A stretch of 64,000 nt of DNA from contig NC_060207.1 of the NCBI RefSeq assembly GCF_021130785.1, positions 8,635,501 through 8,699,500 on the forward strand, given 5' to 3'. Shown in pieces: positions 33,492 through 44,373 of the stretch (its first letter is position 1; every line of letters starts with the position of its first letter). The notes below the pieces were generated by a model, which did no database searches, was not told the origin of the DNA, and saw only the letters and a list, made by a program, of their open reading frames with translations. The translations under genes were made by a program, and so were the position numbers. Source of the DNA: Homalodisca vitripennis. Taxonomy: Eukaryota; Arthropoda; Insecta; Hemiptera; Cicadellidae.

Positions 33492-33857
33492 TCATAATTT
33501 CATTGATTGCGGTAAAGCGAATGTGAACATTTTTATATCATTCACGTGACAATTGTGGAGTAACATAAACTGTAGCAATGTTATAAATAAAACAGTAACA
33601 CACATACACAGGTTGGGCAGGTAATTGGCTGTTACTAATATAGAGCTGCCTGTGAGCTCATTCATCAATGGGCGAAGCCACTCTTTCATCTGTTTCTCTC
33701 TATTTATAACACACTCCAAGTGTCCAAGGAAGCCACCCGTGTGCATTGTTATTGGGGGTGTGTAATATGCAACAATACTTATCCTTGCAATTAACCATGT
33801 AATCATTATGTTCATGGAAATTAATGTTATGAAGAAAATAAAACACAGGTTTTTCAT
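33492..33857 (-). CDS. Open frame of 121 codons, possibly a membrane or secreted peptide
   Basis: Starts with ATG at 33857, followed by a very hydrophobic stretch (residues 4-32, CFIFFITLISMNIMITWLI), a polar middle with GGFLGHLECVINREKQMKEW, and a second hydrophobic stretch at about residues 85-102 (MCVTVLFITLLQFMLL). The N-terminus could be a signal anchor. The length is above most chance frames in this AT-rich DNA, but phenylalanine- and isoleucine-rich segments also arise by chance in such DNA. I recognise no family. A single exon without neighbours gives no support. Confidence 0.18.
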   Translation of the reverse strand: MKNLCFIFFITLISMNIMITWLIARISIVAYYTPPITMHTGGFLGHLECVINREKQMKEWLRPLMNELTGSSILVTANYLPNLCMCVTVLFITLLQFMLLHNCHVNDIKMFTFALPQSMKL

Positions 33858-35431
33858 AGGTTTGTAGCGTTAACAATGCATCGGTAGAACAAAATTAAAT
33901 TAACTAGTACTGTTTAAAAGGATATATTTTAAATAGGGGTGGATTCCAACAAATTTTAATATATTTGCTTAACTCATTGGCTTAAAATTCCACATATTCT
34001 ATTGTCATCATCTAAAGCACAATGTAGGCTATGTTTTAACGACAGTTTTTATTTTTAAAGTTTAAACTTAGAAAACACTTTACTAAATACTGAATACTCA
34101 TTCCTAATTTTATTTATTAGGCAAAATTTTTAGAACAATTACATTAAATTAAATTTTTATTTAACTGAGAACGGGATTTAGTATTTTTTTTTAACTAAAA
34201 TTAGTTACCCCATAGCATATCCCAATATGTGAACATTTCAAAATACTGTCCATTACCCATTTCATGATCGTTTATTTACAAATAAAAAAAAAACATTTAA
34301 TTTTCATCACTAACTTTAGATGAATTCAACAGACTTTTTCATTTCAAAACCATTTCACTTTTAACTATTCATATTTCAGTATATATACATTTTTTTAAAC
34401 TCCTTCCGCAAGCAATAATATATTTAATAGAGTTATAGTATATAATACTCGCCTTTGTCAGGTAATTTTCCGTTTATCAATAAAATATTATCGCCCTATT
34501 TTTCAGGCACATTAAATTCTTATTTATCTAAATATAAATCATTACAAAGAATGTTTAAAAATGAAATATTTTGACGTTTCAAATCAAATTCGTTTGCAAA
34601 AAGAAAAATTTAATTTAATACTCGATATTGAAAGTTTGGTGGAAAATGTTCATACTGAAACAGATAAAGCACATTAACTCTTTAGGTTAACTCAGTCAAC
34701 TCATTATTACTTTTCTTAATATTTTTCAATAAACAGAGGTTATTAAATGCAATATTACACTGATAGTATTGGTATTAGTAAATGTTGAGTATGAACAGAA
34801 TAAGAAAATTGTGTATTATTGAAGAAATAAAAATTATGGAGCAACGGTCAAAAACAACTACAATAGTAGTTGACATACTCAGATACCAAAACCTTTACAC
34901 GTAAGTATCATGGTGATAAGGGCTCATTATGTAATCTCTGTACTGAGGTATTCCAATATTAAATTCTTTCGATTATAACTCACTTTTGTGTGTGATTGTT
35001 TCCCAAAAATATAAATGACAAGCTTAAAATTAGGTTATTCTCCGTTACCGAACTGTATGAATAAGTATCCTTGATGAATTATTATTAACTAATTATTTTC
35101 CAGTATTGTAACTTACACCTGAAATAAACGCATTCAAATAGAAAATAGATTGGATCAGTTCACATCTGATTAATATTGGTAACCCACATACTACACGGTA
35201 AGAGTCGGCACCACATTCGCTGAGAAATTGCATAAAATAATGTAATTTAAGTAAAATTCAAAACGTTTCAAAAATTCCGCTGTAGGATGAAGATACACTT
35301 GTTACTATAGAAACAAGTAAATATCAATACTTTATAGTTGAAATGAAGCAGAGCAATACAATTCAAAGTTGATATAAATATATTTAAATATATTTTATAC
35401 ATATTATGTTTAAACTATAAGGACAAAGGCG
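33858..35431. other. Very AT-rich non-coding stretch
   Basis: Long runs of A and T with stops in every frame. Nothing recognised. Confidence 0.55.
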
Positions 35432-35440
35432 TAAAGTTCA

Positions 35441-35564
35441 CAGAGCCACTATTAGTGGCCCGCGGCGCTCAAGGTACCGCATACGGCAGCCACTATAGTG
35501 GCCCATGGCGGTCAAGGTACCGTACATCTCGAGCCACTATAGTGGCTCACGGCGGTCAAAGGGT
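35441..35564. mobile_element. Small palindromic insertion, three 44-45-bp units, with 9-bp direct repeats
   Basis: Three units begin at 35443, 35488 and 35532, each with a palindrome of the form AGCCACTATAGTGGCY followed by GGCGGTCAAGGTACC or a variant. TAAAGTTCA occurs immediately before (35432-35440) and immediately after (35565-35573), as expected for a target-site duplication. The insert is far more GC-rich than its surroundings. No coding capacity. Confidence 0.6.
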
Positions 35565-35819
35565 TAAAGTTCATTTCATAAGGATACATATGTATTATTA
35601 TAAAATTCCATACGCCTTTACTCAGCTTGCATCCAAAATGTATTTATTCTGCGATTTTCTTATTGTCACCATGGTTACACATTTAACCAATATCAAAATA
35701 TCCACTAATGATCATAAAAATACTATGAAATTACACATCCTACATCGAATTCGTTGTTTCTTACATATAATTGAAGATATTTTCAAAATTTCAAACCTAA
35801 ATGTTAGTTTAATTTTGTG

Positions 35820-35912
35820 ATATCGCGGGGACAGGCAACCAGACAGACAGACCTCAGAAATAAAATCCATCCAGTCCTTTGAATGATAGGCTTCGCTAAA
35901 GCTCAGACAATA
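35820..35912 (-). repeat. Dispersed repeat family member, reverse orientation
   Basis: Read on the minus strand: AGCTTTAGCGAAGCCTATCA, then CTGAGGTCTGTCTGTCTGG, then CTGTCCCCGCGATATC. The motif of tandem TCTGTCTGTC followed by a GATATC is shared with 18060, 25160, 41160, 48100 and others in the window, with varying completeness. Confidence 0.45.
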
Positions 35913-36059
35913 ATATTAATATTTTCATCTTTACGTTAAGTAAATTACAGCGACACAGATAGAGTCTTGATAGTACGAAATTGTAAACCATATAAGTAAT
36001 CTAAATGTATAACACATATTGTACTTCATATTAACTTAAACGATCCACGTGCTATTAAG

Positions 36060-36300
36060 TACGTCAGTTTCAAAGTGGCCAAGAAACTGTATTGTCGGGA
36101 AACTCGTGTGGCAAGTATTCCCCAGTTTGTGGGGCAAGGGCACCGCACACAGTCAGCGCGTCGTAATGTTGTCGTGACAGGTAGGTCCACCGAGGGCGAG
36201 ACACCACTGCCAGACCCACACTATTTATACCCAAACAATACGCGCGAGTCCGACTCGCTATTTCTGTCTTACACACAAGCGAAATAGCAACGCATACATC
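36060..36300 (-). promoter_or_regulatory. GC-richer segment with a TATA-box-like motif
   Basis: Composition is clearly less AT-rich than both flanks. On the minus strand GTATAAATAG lies at 36230-36221, a consensus TATA box, followed downstream by the GC-rich segment. No initiator (TCAGT) lies at the expected distance, and the downstream minus frame (36276-36070, 68 codons) has no recognised domain. It could equally be a GC-rich repeat fragment. Confidence 0.22.
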
Positions 36301-36909
36301 ACATTTGTGACATGAGCTTTTGGAACCACTAAAATGCTACGTTTTACATGCGCTTTCAAGAGGAACATAAATTACCGCATTTTACAAGCATTACGTCAAA
36401 CAAGTTCTGGCTCCTTGTTTCCAGTGGAAGAAACGAAACGCGTCATTGTTGTTGATTGTTGGACATTTCCTAGAAAAGTATTAAACATAACGATTTGAAT
36501 TATAATTCGTGAAATGGCTTTTGTAAAAAAACGAAATCAAAATCACAATTATCTGAAAAAAGAGTATATTAGATTTAGTGCTATATACAAACAAGTTAAA
36601 ATTCGTACTTGCCTAATGGTTGGCCTGATCTTTCTGCATTCTTTCATCATTGGTATGACCTATTCATCCGGTTTCTCACAATTTTATTTGTCACTTATGT
36701 ACAACACAATCAACAATGTGTTTTAGTTATATTTATTGATTTTTAAAGCTTTTATTTATTTTATATTACTTATTTTATATTCACTGACAATTTAATCAAA
36801 CAAACCATAGTTTGATTATAATTAAAATATTTATATTTTACTGAGGAAGAACGCTGTTTATGCTATTTTTATATTAGGGGCATATAAATTAACAAAGATA
36901 AAAAATTAA
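36301..36909. other. Non-coding stretch with one short open frame
   Basis: A 70-codon plus-strand frame at 36514-36726 starts with an ATG in good context (GTGAAATGG), is basic at the N-terminus and has one hydrophobic segment (LMVGLIFLHSFIIGM). This is compatible with a small membrane protein but is not supported by homology or flanking signals. Confidence 0.3.
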
Positions 36910-37050
36910 TTTTTGTATGTCCGCAAGGTATTTTGAGTTCGAACTGACCTTGAGCTTACAATTTAGAATTAAACTTCATTTCTATATAAACGACATCGAG
37001 TTCCATAATGGTGCATGTACGTTAAAAAATCCAGAAACTATTGTGAACCA
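36910..37050 (+). repeat. Dispersed repeat family member
   Basis: TTCATTTCTATATAAACGAC, then ATCGAGTTCCATAATGGTGC at about 36977-37017, preceded by TGTCCGCAAGGTATTTTGAG at 36918. It has the same order and spacing as the copies at 41150 and 48100. Confidence 0.65.
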
Positions 37051-39444
37051 TACATACTATCTATAGCTTGTGAATCACTTGCGATCTTGAAAGGTACTCT
37101 GGCAACCCCCTCAGCACACTAAACAAATAATTAAAAGAACTTTCAGCATAAAAAAAAAAATTATTACTACTCAGGTAAGAATAAAGTGAATAAATTCTTG
37201 AACAAAAATAGAAACTCTGCATTTAAGAAGAAAACAGAGTTTACAATAAATACTACCGCGCCCATTCTACATATACTGTCACTCCGGAAGCAAGCGCTAA
37301 GCACCTTTAGGAGTAAGTGTAATGAGAGGTTCTCAGCTTCTCGTCCTAACTGAGAAAAAAGCAAAAGGATACGATCTACTTCTGTTTCCAGAATAAGTTC
37401 CGGATAGCTGGTGCATTTTTCTACCTGCTTGTATGAACTATCGTTGCCGAAATCAGATTCAGGTCCTGGTATCTGTGAAGATAAGCTCAGATCCTACCAA
37501 GCTGCTGGGGGCAGAAAACGAGGGATTAGCTACAGATAAATTGCTGTCTTAAGTAACTTAAGAGGGTGCACTAAGTCCCTGTTGAGGTCAAAAACGGTGT
37601 ATTACTGAGATTAGCCACACTGTTTGATAAATTATTTACTCTTTATGGACAGATTGAATTGTCTAGATCTTAACAGTAATGAAATAGGCAATACTACAGC
37701 AATTCGATATTTACAATTCAATTTTAAGTGCATTTATCAGATACAAGCCTGTATAAAGGTTCCATGTTATATAAGAGTTTACGTATGTGTTACAGTTACT
37801 ATATGTGTAGAGACTTAAATGAACCAACAAGGTACTAATAGCATTACAAGAAAATAAAAATTATAACTTATAAGAGCCATCTATGTACGCGTATTTTTCT
37901 GTGGAAATTCTCAAAGAGATAAAATAGAATAGAAAAGTCTGATAAAAGATTAGAAATATCTAAGGAATGCAAATGTATGACTGGTTGTATCTTAACTGAC
38001 GATGTTGGCATATGTTAAACACATGCTAAATACGGATTGAATTTGCTAACGTGGGATATTTTCAAAATGAACACGAATTTAAAGATTATAAATGATGGAA
38101 TTCAGTTTTAATACCAAAAATCTTACGGTATTTTAATTTTTATACATTTGTAATTTAATTTAATATTTAATTTCAAAATTTTTATTTATTTCAGAATTTG
38201 AAACAATGAATTATTTGCTTTAGTTAGGAAAAAAACATTCATAAGAATAAAACTCACATATTACGTATACGTCACTGAGAAATAATAAGCGTAATAGATT
38301 GTATTACTGAATCCAACGTTCATTGTAAAGGTTTATAGTGCATTTTAATCCCACAACACAAAATTATAATAAATTGTGAAATTTGGAGTACAGGTATTTG
38401 ACTAAGTAGGATATTCAGAAAATGCTCTTCTTTGACGGAAAATTAATATTATAAAATTATAGTTTTCCCCTTGCATCGCAATCAGTGAATATTGAAGTTT
38501 ATTTCATCACTAAACTGAATGAACATTTCATACTGAATTTTACTCGATTTTGTGAGTATATTACGTATTGTATTTTATTATTTTACTTGCCTTTACATAG
38601 CGAGTTGTCCAACAAAACTAATAACATTCGTTTAACTAAACCAGTTTTAAAATGAATTTAGAAAATGGCTCCAAATAACTCACAAATAGATGTGAGTTAA
38701 TTTAAAACCTTAAACTCACTTAAAAAGAAATCTACTTTTAGTCATAAAAATGGTTTCCAAGGATCCATATGGCTTTATAGAAGTATTATGCAGTTAATGA
38801 ACTTTTGGTTAAATTTTATTACAATAAAAACATTTTAATTTTGGACATTAGACCTAATAACATTAGAATCTTAATTTAGCTTTATGTTTATGAATGAGTT
38901 TAAATTTCAAAACAGGAAGCTTTGTGACTTGTACATACAATTACAATTACATACAATCTGTATTCTAAAAAGTCTGAACGTGTAATAAATCCAATTGTTT
39001 TCAAGTGATTTTAATATTCATTTCAATTTAAACCATTGAAATTACTTTTTAAATAAATTCACATTGCTGTCAATCGTAATTAATTAACAATACGTTAAAA
39101 GTTGGTTTGGTTTCATTAGTGAATCATGTAATATTTTCGGTTTAGTAGACACTTTTGCTGAAAGCGTAGCATACTTTCTCCAGTTTACAGATCCATAAAA
39201 TATGTCTACCGATAAATCAGAAAGAAATTACTCTGTGCTATAAACTGTAATGATAAGGAATCAAAACTTATTTTATAAATCAAAATCATTGTATTAGCAT
39301 TAAGCAAAGTATTGATAGTTAACTTATTTATTATATACTAGTCGTATATTACATTAATGTAAAACAATGCATTTATGCATTGCAAAAGAGTATTGTGTAA
39401 ATGGTGGTAATAAATTAGATAAGGGTCATATCCACATTTATAAG
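37051..39444. other. Very AT-rich non-coding stretch
   Basis: No supported gene. The 37240-37530 part is somewhat less AT-rich but has stops in all frames. Confidence 0.5.
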
Positions 39445-41105
39445 ATACCGTCACACCAGAGACGAAGGATCAAGGATGGCAGTGTAACAAATGTGCAGTG
39501 ACAGTGCTGTGATATTGTAACGTGATTCACCGAGACATCTGCCCCTTTAATTCTTCTCACCAACAAACATCATACGGAACAAGGATTCGAATTCATTACA
39601 AGGGTGAAGTGCAGTTTTGTAATGACACCTTTAGACGGAGGATCAAGGGTGACAGTGTAACAAATGTGCAGTGACACTGCTGTGATATTGTAACGTGATT
39701 CACCGAGACATCTGCCCCTTTAATTCTTCTCACCAACAAACATCATACGGAAGGAGAAGTCCAATTCATTACAAGGGTGAAGTGCAGTTTTGTAATGACA
39801 CCTTTAGACGGAGGATCAAGGGTGACAGTGTAACAAATGTGCAGTGACACTGCTGTGATATTGTAACGTGATTCACCGAGACATCTGCCCCTTTAATTCT
39901 TCTCACCAACAAACATCATACGGAACAAGGATTCGAATTCATTACAAGGGTGAAGTGCAGTTTTGTAATGACACCTTTAGACGGAGGATCAAGGGTGACA
40001 GTGTAACAAATGTGCAGTGACACTGCTGTGATATTGTAACGTGATTCACCGAGACATCTGCCCCTTTAATTCTTCTCACCAACAAACATCATACGGAAGG
40101 AGAAGTCCAATTCATTACAAGGGTGAAGTGCAGTTTTGTAATGACACCTTTAGACGGAGGATCAAGGGTGGCAGTGTAACAAATGTGCAGTGACAGTGCT
40201 GTGATATTGTAACGTGATTCACCGAGACATCTGCCCCTTTAATTCTTCTCACCAACAAACATCATACGGAAGGAGAAGTCCAATTCTTTACAAGGGTGAA
40301 GTGCAGTTTTGTAATGACACCTTTAGACGGAGGATTCAAGGGTGACAGTGTAACAAATGTGCAGTGACACTGCTGTGATATTGTAACGTGATTCACCGAG
40401 ACATCTGCCCCTTTAATTCTTCTCACCAACAAACATCATACGGAAGGAGTCCAATTCATTAGAAGGGTGAAGTGCAGTTTTGCAATGACACCTTTAGACG
40501 GAGGATCAAGGTTGGCAGTGTAACAAATGTGCAGTGACAGTGCTGTGATATTGTAACGTGATTCACCGAGACATCTGCCCCTTTAATTCTTCTCACCAAC
40601 AAACATCATACGGAAGGAGAAGTCCAATTCATTACAAGGGTGAAGTGCAGTTTTGTAATGACAGCTTTAGACGAAGGATCAAGGGTGGCAGTGTAACAAA
40701 TGTGCAGTGACACTGCTGTGATATTGTAACGTGATTCACCGAGACATCTGCCCCTTTTAATTCTTCTCACCAACAAACATCATACGGAGGAGAGTCCAAT
40801 TCATTGGAAGGGTGAAGTGCAGTTTTGTAATGACAGCTTTAGACGGAGGATCAAGGATGGCAGTGTAACAAATGTGCAGTGACACTGCTGTGATATTGTA
40901 ACGTGATTCACCGAGACATCTGCCCCTTTAATTCTTCTCACCAACAAACATCATACGGAAGGAGGAGTCTAATTCATTGGAAGGGTGAAGTGCAGTTTTG
41001 TAATGACAGCTTTAGACGAAGGATCAAGGATGGCAGTGTAACAAATGTGCAGTGACAGTGCTGTGATATTGTCATGCCATTCACCGAAACATCTCCTTCT
41101 TTAAT
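39445..41105. repeat. 173-bp tandem array, about 10 copies
   Basis: The anchor GTAACGTGATTCACC recurs at 173-bp spacing (anchor positions 39521, 39694, 39867, 40040, 40213, 40387, 40557, 40730, 40902 and a degenerate copy at about 41075). In the first four units two junction types alternate (GGAACAAGGATTCGAATTC and GGAAGGAGAAGTCCAATTC), giving a 346-bp dimeric period. Later units keep only the second type. Many copies contain the perfect palindrome GCAGTGACACTGC. The 3' end decays into single-copy DNA. Confidence 0.97.
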
Positions 41106-41290
41106 TTTTCTATCATTTGACGGGTTGGATTAAAATAAATTTTTGCCTGTCAGTCCACTGGATATCTCGTAAATGAGGAGACACGTATACTGGATATTTC
41201 TCATTACGCTCAATTTCTATACAAGTCATCGAGTCCAATGATGGTTCAAGTCACTCTATTAGATATGTCTGTGTTAGTGAATAGTTTTAC
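41106..41290 (+). repeat. Dispersed repeat family member next to the 173-bp array
   Basis: Contains TGCCTGTCAGTCCACTGG, then ATATCTCGTAAATGAGGAG, then CTCAATTTCTATACAAGTC, then ATCGAGTCCAATGATGG. These are the same landmarks, in the same order, as the copies near 16130, 36910 and 48090. Confidence 0.65.
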
Positions 41291-41639
41291 ATTGGTCTTC
41301 TGGATAACCATGAAAGCGTCAAGAAAATAATAGAGTAAACAAATTTATAGACAATCTTAGCTCATTTGTGTGTAATTTTAACATGTCATATTTAGTCTAC
41401 TGGCGTTTAGATTTTAGTTAAACTCTATCGGATCCTTATACATTCCGTTTTATAAGTTCTTTACTACATGGAAGGGCAGAGTTTACAAATTGTGCCTGTG
41501 ATCTCTCTGTTTGCATGTTTTCCGCCGGGTATCTGAAGAACAAATTGAGCTATGTACTTGAAATTATGAATGTAACGGAATTTCTTAAAAGAAAACGTCG
41601 TGTTTCATGTGTGTAAGTGGCTGATTCTTTACTCAACAT

Positions 41640-42431
41640 AAATATCCGCAGTACATCTCAAGAACGATTTCTGAAGTCTTGTCTCTTCATCTCTACATAG
41701 ACAAGAGATTGATGACGGTGCGTCTATCCCTGGGATTTGACTGAGTGTCAGAGAAGTCTCTCACTTAGTACACTGGTAGACTTCTCTGTCAACGATTTCT
41801 GAAGTCTTGTCTCTTCATCTCTACATAGACAAGAGATTGATGACGGTGCGTCTATCCCTGGGATTTGACTGAGTGTCAGAGAAGTCTCTCACTTAGTACA
41901 CTGGTAGACTTCTCTGTCAACGATTTCTGAAGTCTTGTCTCTTCATCTCTACATAGACAAGAGATTGATGACGGTGCGTCTATCCCTGGGATTTGACTGA
42001 GTGTCAGAGAAGTCTCTCACTTAGTACACTGGTAGACTTCTCTGTCAACGATTTCTGAAGTCTTGTCTCTTCATCTCTACATAGACAAGAGATTGATGAC
42101 GGTGCGTCTATCCCTGGGATTTGACTGAGTGTCAGAGAAGTCTCTCACTTAGTACACTGGTAGACTTCTCTGTCAACGATTTCTGAAGTCTTGTCTCTTC
42201 ATCTCTACATAGACAAGAGATTGATGACGGTGCGTCTATCCCTGGGATTTGACTGAGTGTCAGAGAAGTCTCTCACTTAGTACACTGGTAGACTTCTCTG
42301 TCAACGATTTCTGAAGTCTTGTCTCTTCATCTCTACATAGACAAGAGATTGATGACGGTGCGTCTATCCCTGGGATTTGACTGAGTGTCAGAGAAGTCTC
42401 TCACTTAGTACACTGGCAGACTTCTCTGTCT
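41640..42431. repeat. 128-bp tandem array, six near-identical copies
   Basis: ACGATTTCTGAAGTC starts at 41664, 41792, 41920, 42048, 42176 and 42304, exactly 128 bp apart. Copies appear identical apart from GGTAGAC to GGCAGAC at the last junction. Each unit has two hairpins: TCTTGTCT with AGACAAGA, and AGAGAAGTCT with AGACTTCTCT. The unit contains the landmarks of the dispersed family (TCTCTACATAGACAAG, ATTGATGACGGTGC, GGGATTTGACTGAGTGTCAG), and the array begins after TATCCGCAGTACATCTCAAG, the usual 5' part of that family. Confidence 0.97.
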
Positions 42432-43799
42432 GCCTGGGAATTGTGAACATCTCTTCTCTGCTCAATTGTCTGTCAGTCCGTGAGATCTCTCTAGTATGGA
42501 GCTCTAGATACGGACTTGGGCGAATCCTGTCTCACAAAATTTGTTGTGGTGTACTAATATCTTTTAGATAGTAATATACGTTTGGGCTGGTTATTTATTA
42601 GCATATAAGAATAAGAGTGTATGTATAAGTTCGGAACCTTTCACTAAGGTTATGTTATATGAATTGTTCGTAATAATCATGAGATATTACTTTAATGCTT
42701 CATAATGAGATAGACCTTTGGCTTTACAGCTAACCAGCTTAACCTATTTTCTCTGGCATAATTAGTAAACAAATACAAAGCATTCAAATAGGTAATTTTT
42801 AGTAAGGTAATCTGTTATAAGGATATTAAAACCGTATACATAAACGAAGGTCTTATATGGCAATGGTTATTTTAAGTACGTTTAAAAATTTTAGACGTAA
42901 TACTTATTATGACGAAACTGATATCAATAATTTGTCTGCTTTCAGGTAAGTTGCTGTCTGGGAGGTACCAATAATATCTACATTTTTGAAAGTAAGTAGT
43001 CTATTTCAATTTTTGATGTGTGGACAAAACCAAAGGCAAAACATAAATAATACTAATATTATGTTAGTGTTTATAACACATTTTTTGGTGACAATATTAT
43101 TTTGGACCTAATATAGGAACAAGGGTATACAATTTAGTTATAAAAGTGGTTTATTAGTAACATGATATCTATAATTATATTATAAACATTAAAACGTTTA
43201 TTAATGATTCCCAGAGGATTGTGGATAAAGATGATTTATGTAGGAATAATGTTGAATAGTTTAAATATACCATATGATTTTTTGTTCTTTGCTGTTATAA
43301 AAATGTAGATAAATCAGTTGAAGTTATGTTGCTATCTAAAAAACGTGGTTTTTTATTAAGTTTTACAGTAAGCAAATGCAATAGGGCAATAAGTTTTTCC
43401 CACAAGAAAAGGGTTGTGCGACCTCCACATAAAGGGGAATGTAAAACATTGTTCATGCATTTTATTCGTAATTAAAGTTACTTTAATTGGGAATGAAAGC
43501 TAACTTAACTTTAACTTAACTTATTCTTTAAAATGAATGTGAATTTCTATAACAGAGTTTTCCGTTTCCTCAACAGCTTATAAATCACCATGTAATCCCA
43601 AAAACATTCTGTTAGTAAAAATATCCCAAAATATTTTTGGAACAAATGAAGTAATGCTAATGATGGTTTAAAAATTGTCGTAGTTTGATACGTGCCTACC
43701 TATAATAGATACTAAGTAATTAGCTAAACGCGGGATGTTAATAAAAGACAGACTTAGTAAGCGTCGCTTAAAAGTCAGTCGCAACTTTTATCTTTGAGA
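42432..43799. other. AT-rich stretch; 3' remainder of the dispersed repeat, then nothing recognised
   Basis: 42432-42545 continues the dispersed family (TTGTCTGTCAGTCCGTGAG, then ATCTCTCTAG). The rest is AT-rich with no supported gene. Confidence 0.45.
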
Positions 43800-43814
43800 G
43801 CAAGAAAAGCAACT

Positions 43815-43990
43815 CTATTTGGTAATGCCGCAGTGTGGCGGGTAACAGCCAGGTGACGTCATATTGAGCGTGACCGCTGTTTGGATGGGTGACCGCTGAG
43901 CGATCCTGCCTATCAAGCAACCTCCCCGACCGCTGGTCTTCAGATTACCAGTGTGTGATGGCGCGTATTAGCCCTAACGTCACCTGGTAA
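43815..43990 (+). repeat. Short element with inverted ends and a 5S-rRNA-like segment
   Basis: CCAGGTGACGT at about 43850-43860 and ACGTCACCTGG at about 43977-43987 are exact reverse complements. Between them GTTTGGATGGGTGACCGC matches the 3' part of the 5S rRNA internal promoter (intermediate element plus C box, where the usual form is TTAGATGGGTGACCGC). GTGACCGCTG is duplicated on either side of it. This could be a SINE with a 5S-derived head, a 5S pseudogene fragment or a chance match. The region is GC-rich compared with both flanks. Confidence 0.4.
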
Positions 43991-44373
43991 ACTAGGACAT
44001 CCTTTACATTTTATTTAATGATACATTTCAACTAATAATTACATACGGCTCTATAGTCTCGTTAGCTTTTTTAATCACAAAAACTAATCCGTATATTGAC
44101 AGAGACGGCGTTATGTTTACTGTCCAACGGTTATACTCACGTACCTATCTCATAGTTAGCTTATACAAGAATTGGGAGTGTTTACAAAGTCTGTTATTAG
44201 TATAATAAGTGTATATTTCACACTGTCCCTGATTGGGTAAAAGTGGTTATTTTCCCAAGCGCCATATGCGAGAATGCCGCTGCTGGTCACTCCACTTGGC
44301 AGTGTGTCAAGCCGACTGGTGGGTCGTGATGCTAATGAAGTAACGACGGACACAACACCACTCACAAGCCAGC
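43991..44373. other. Spacer before the 41-bp array
   Basis: AT-rich at first, then less so at 44270-44370, where an ATG at 44274 opens a frame that runs into the array. I see no promoter or splice evidence that would make it a gene. Confidence 0.4.

Noticed and set aside
35455..35820. 121-codon plus-strand frame
   Set aside because: It starts inside the palindromic insertion from a non-ATG codon and continues into AT-rich DNA with no domain.
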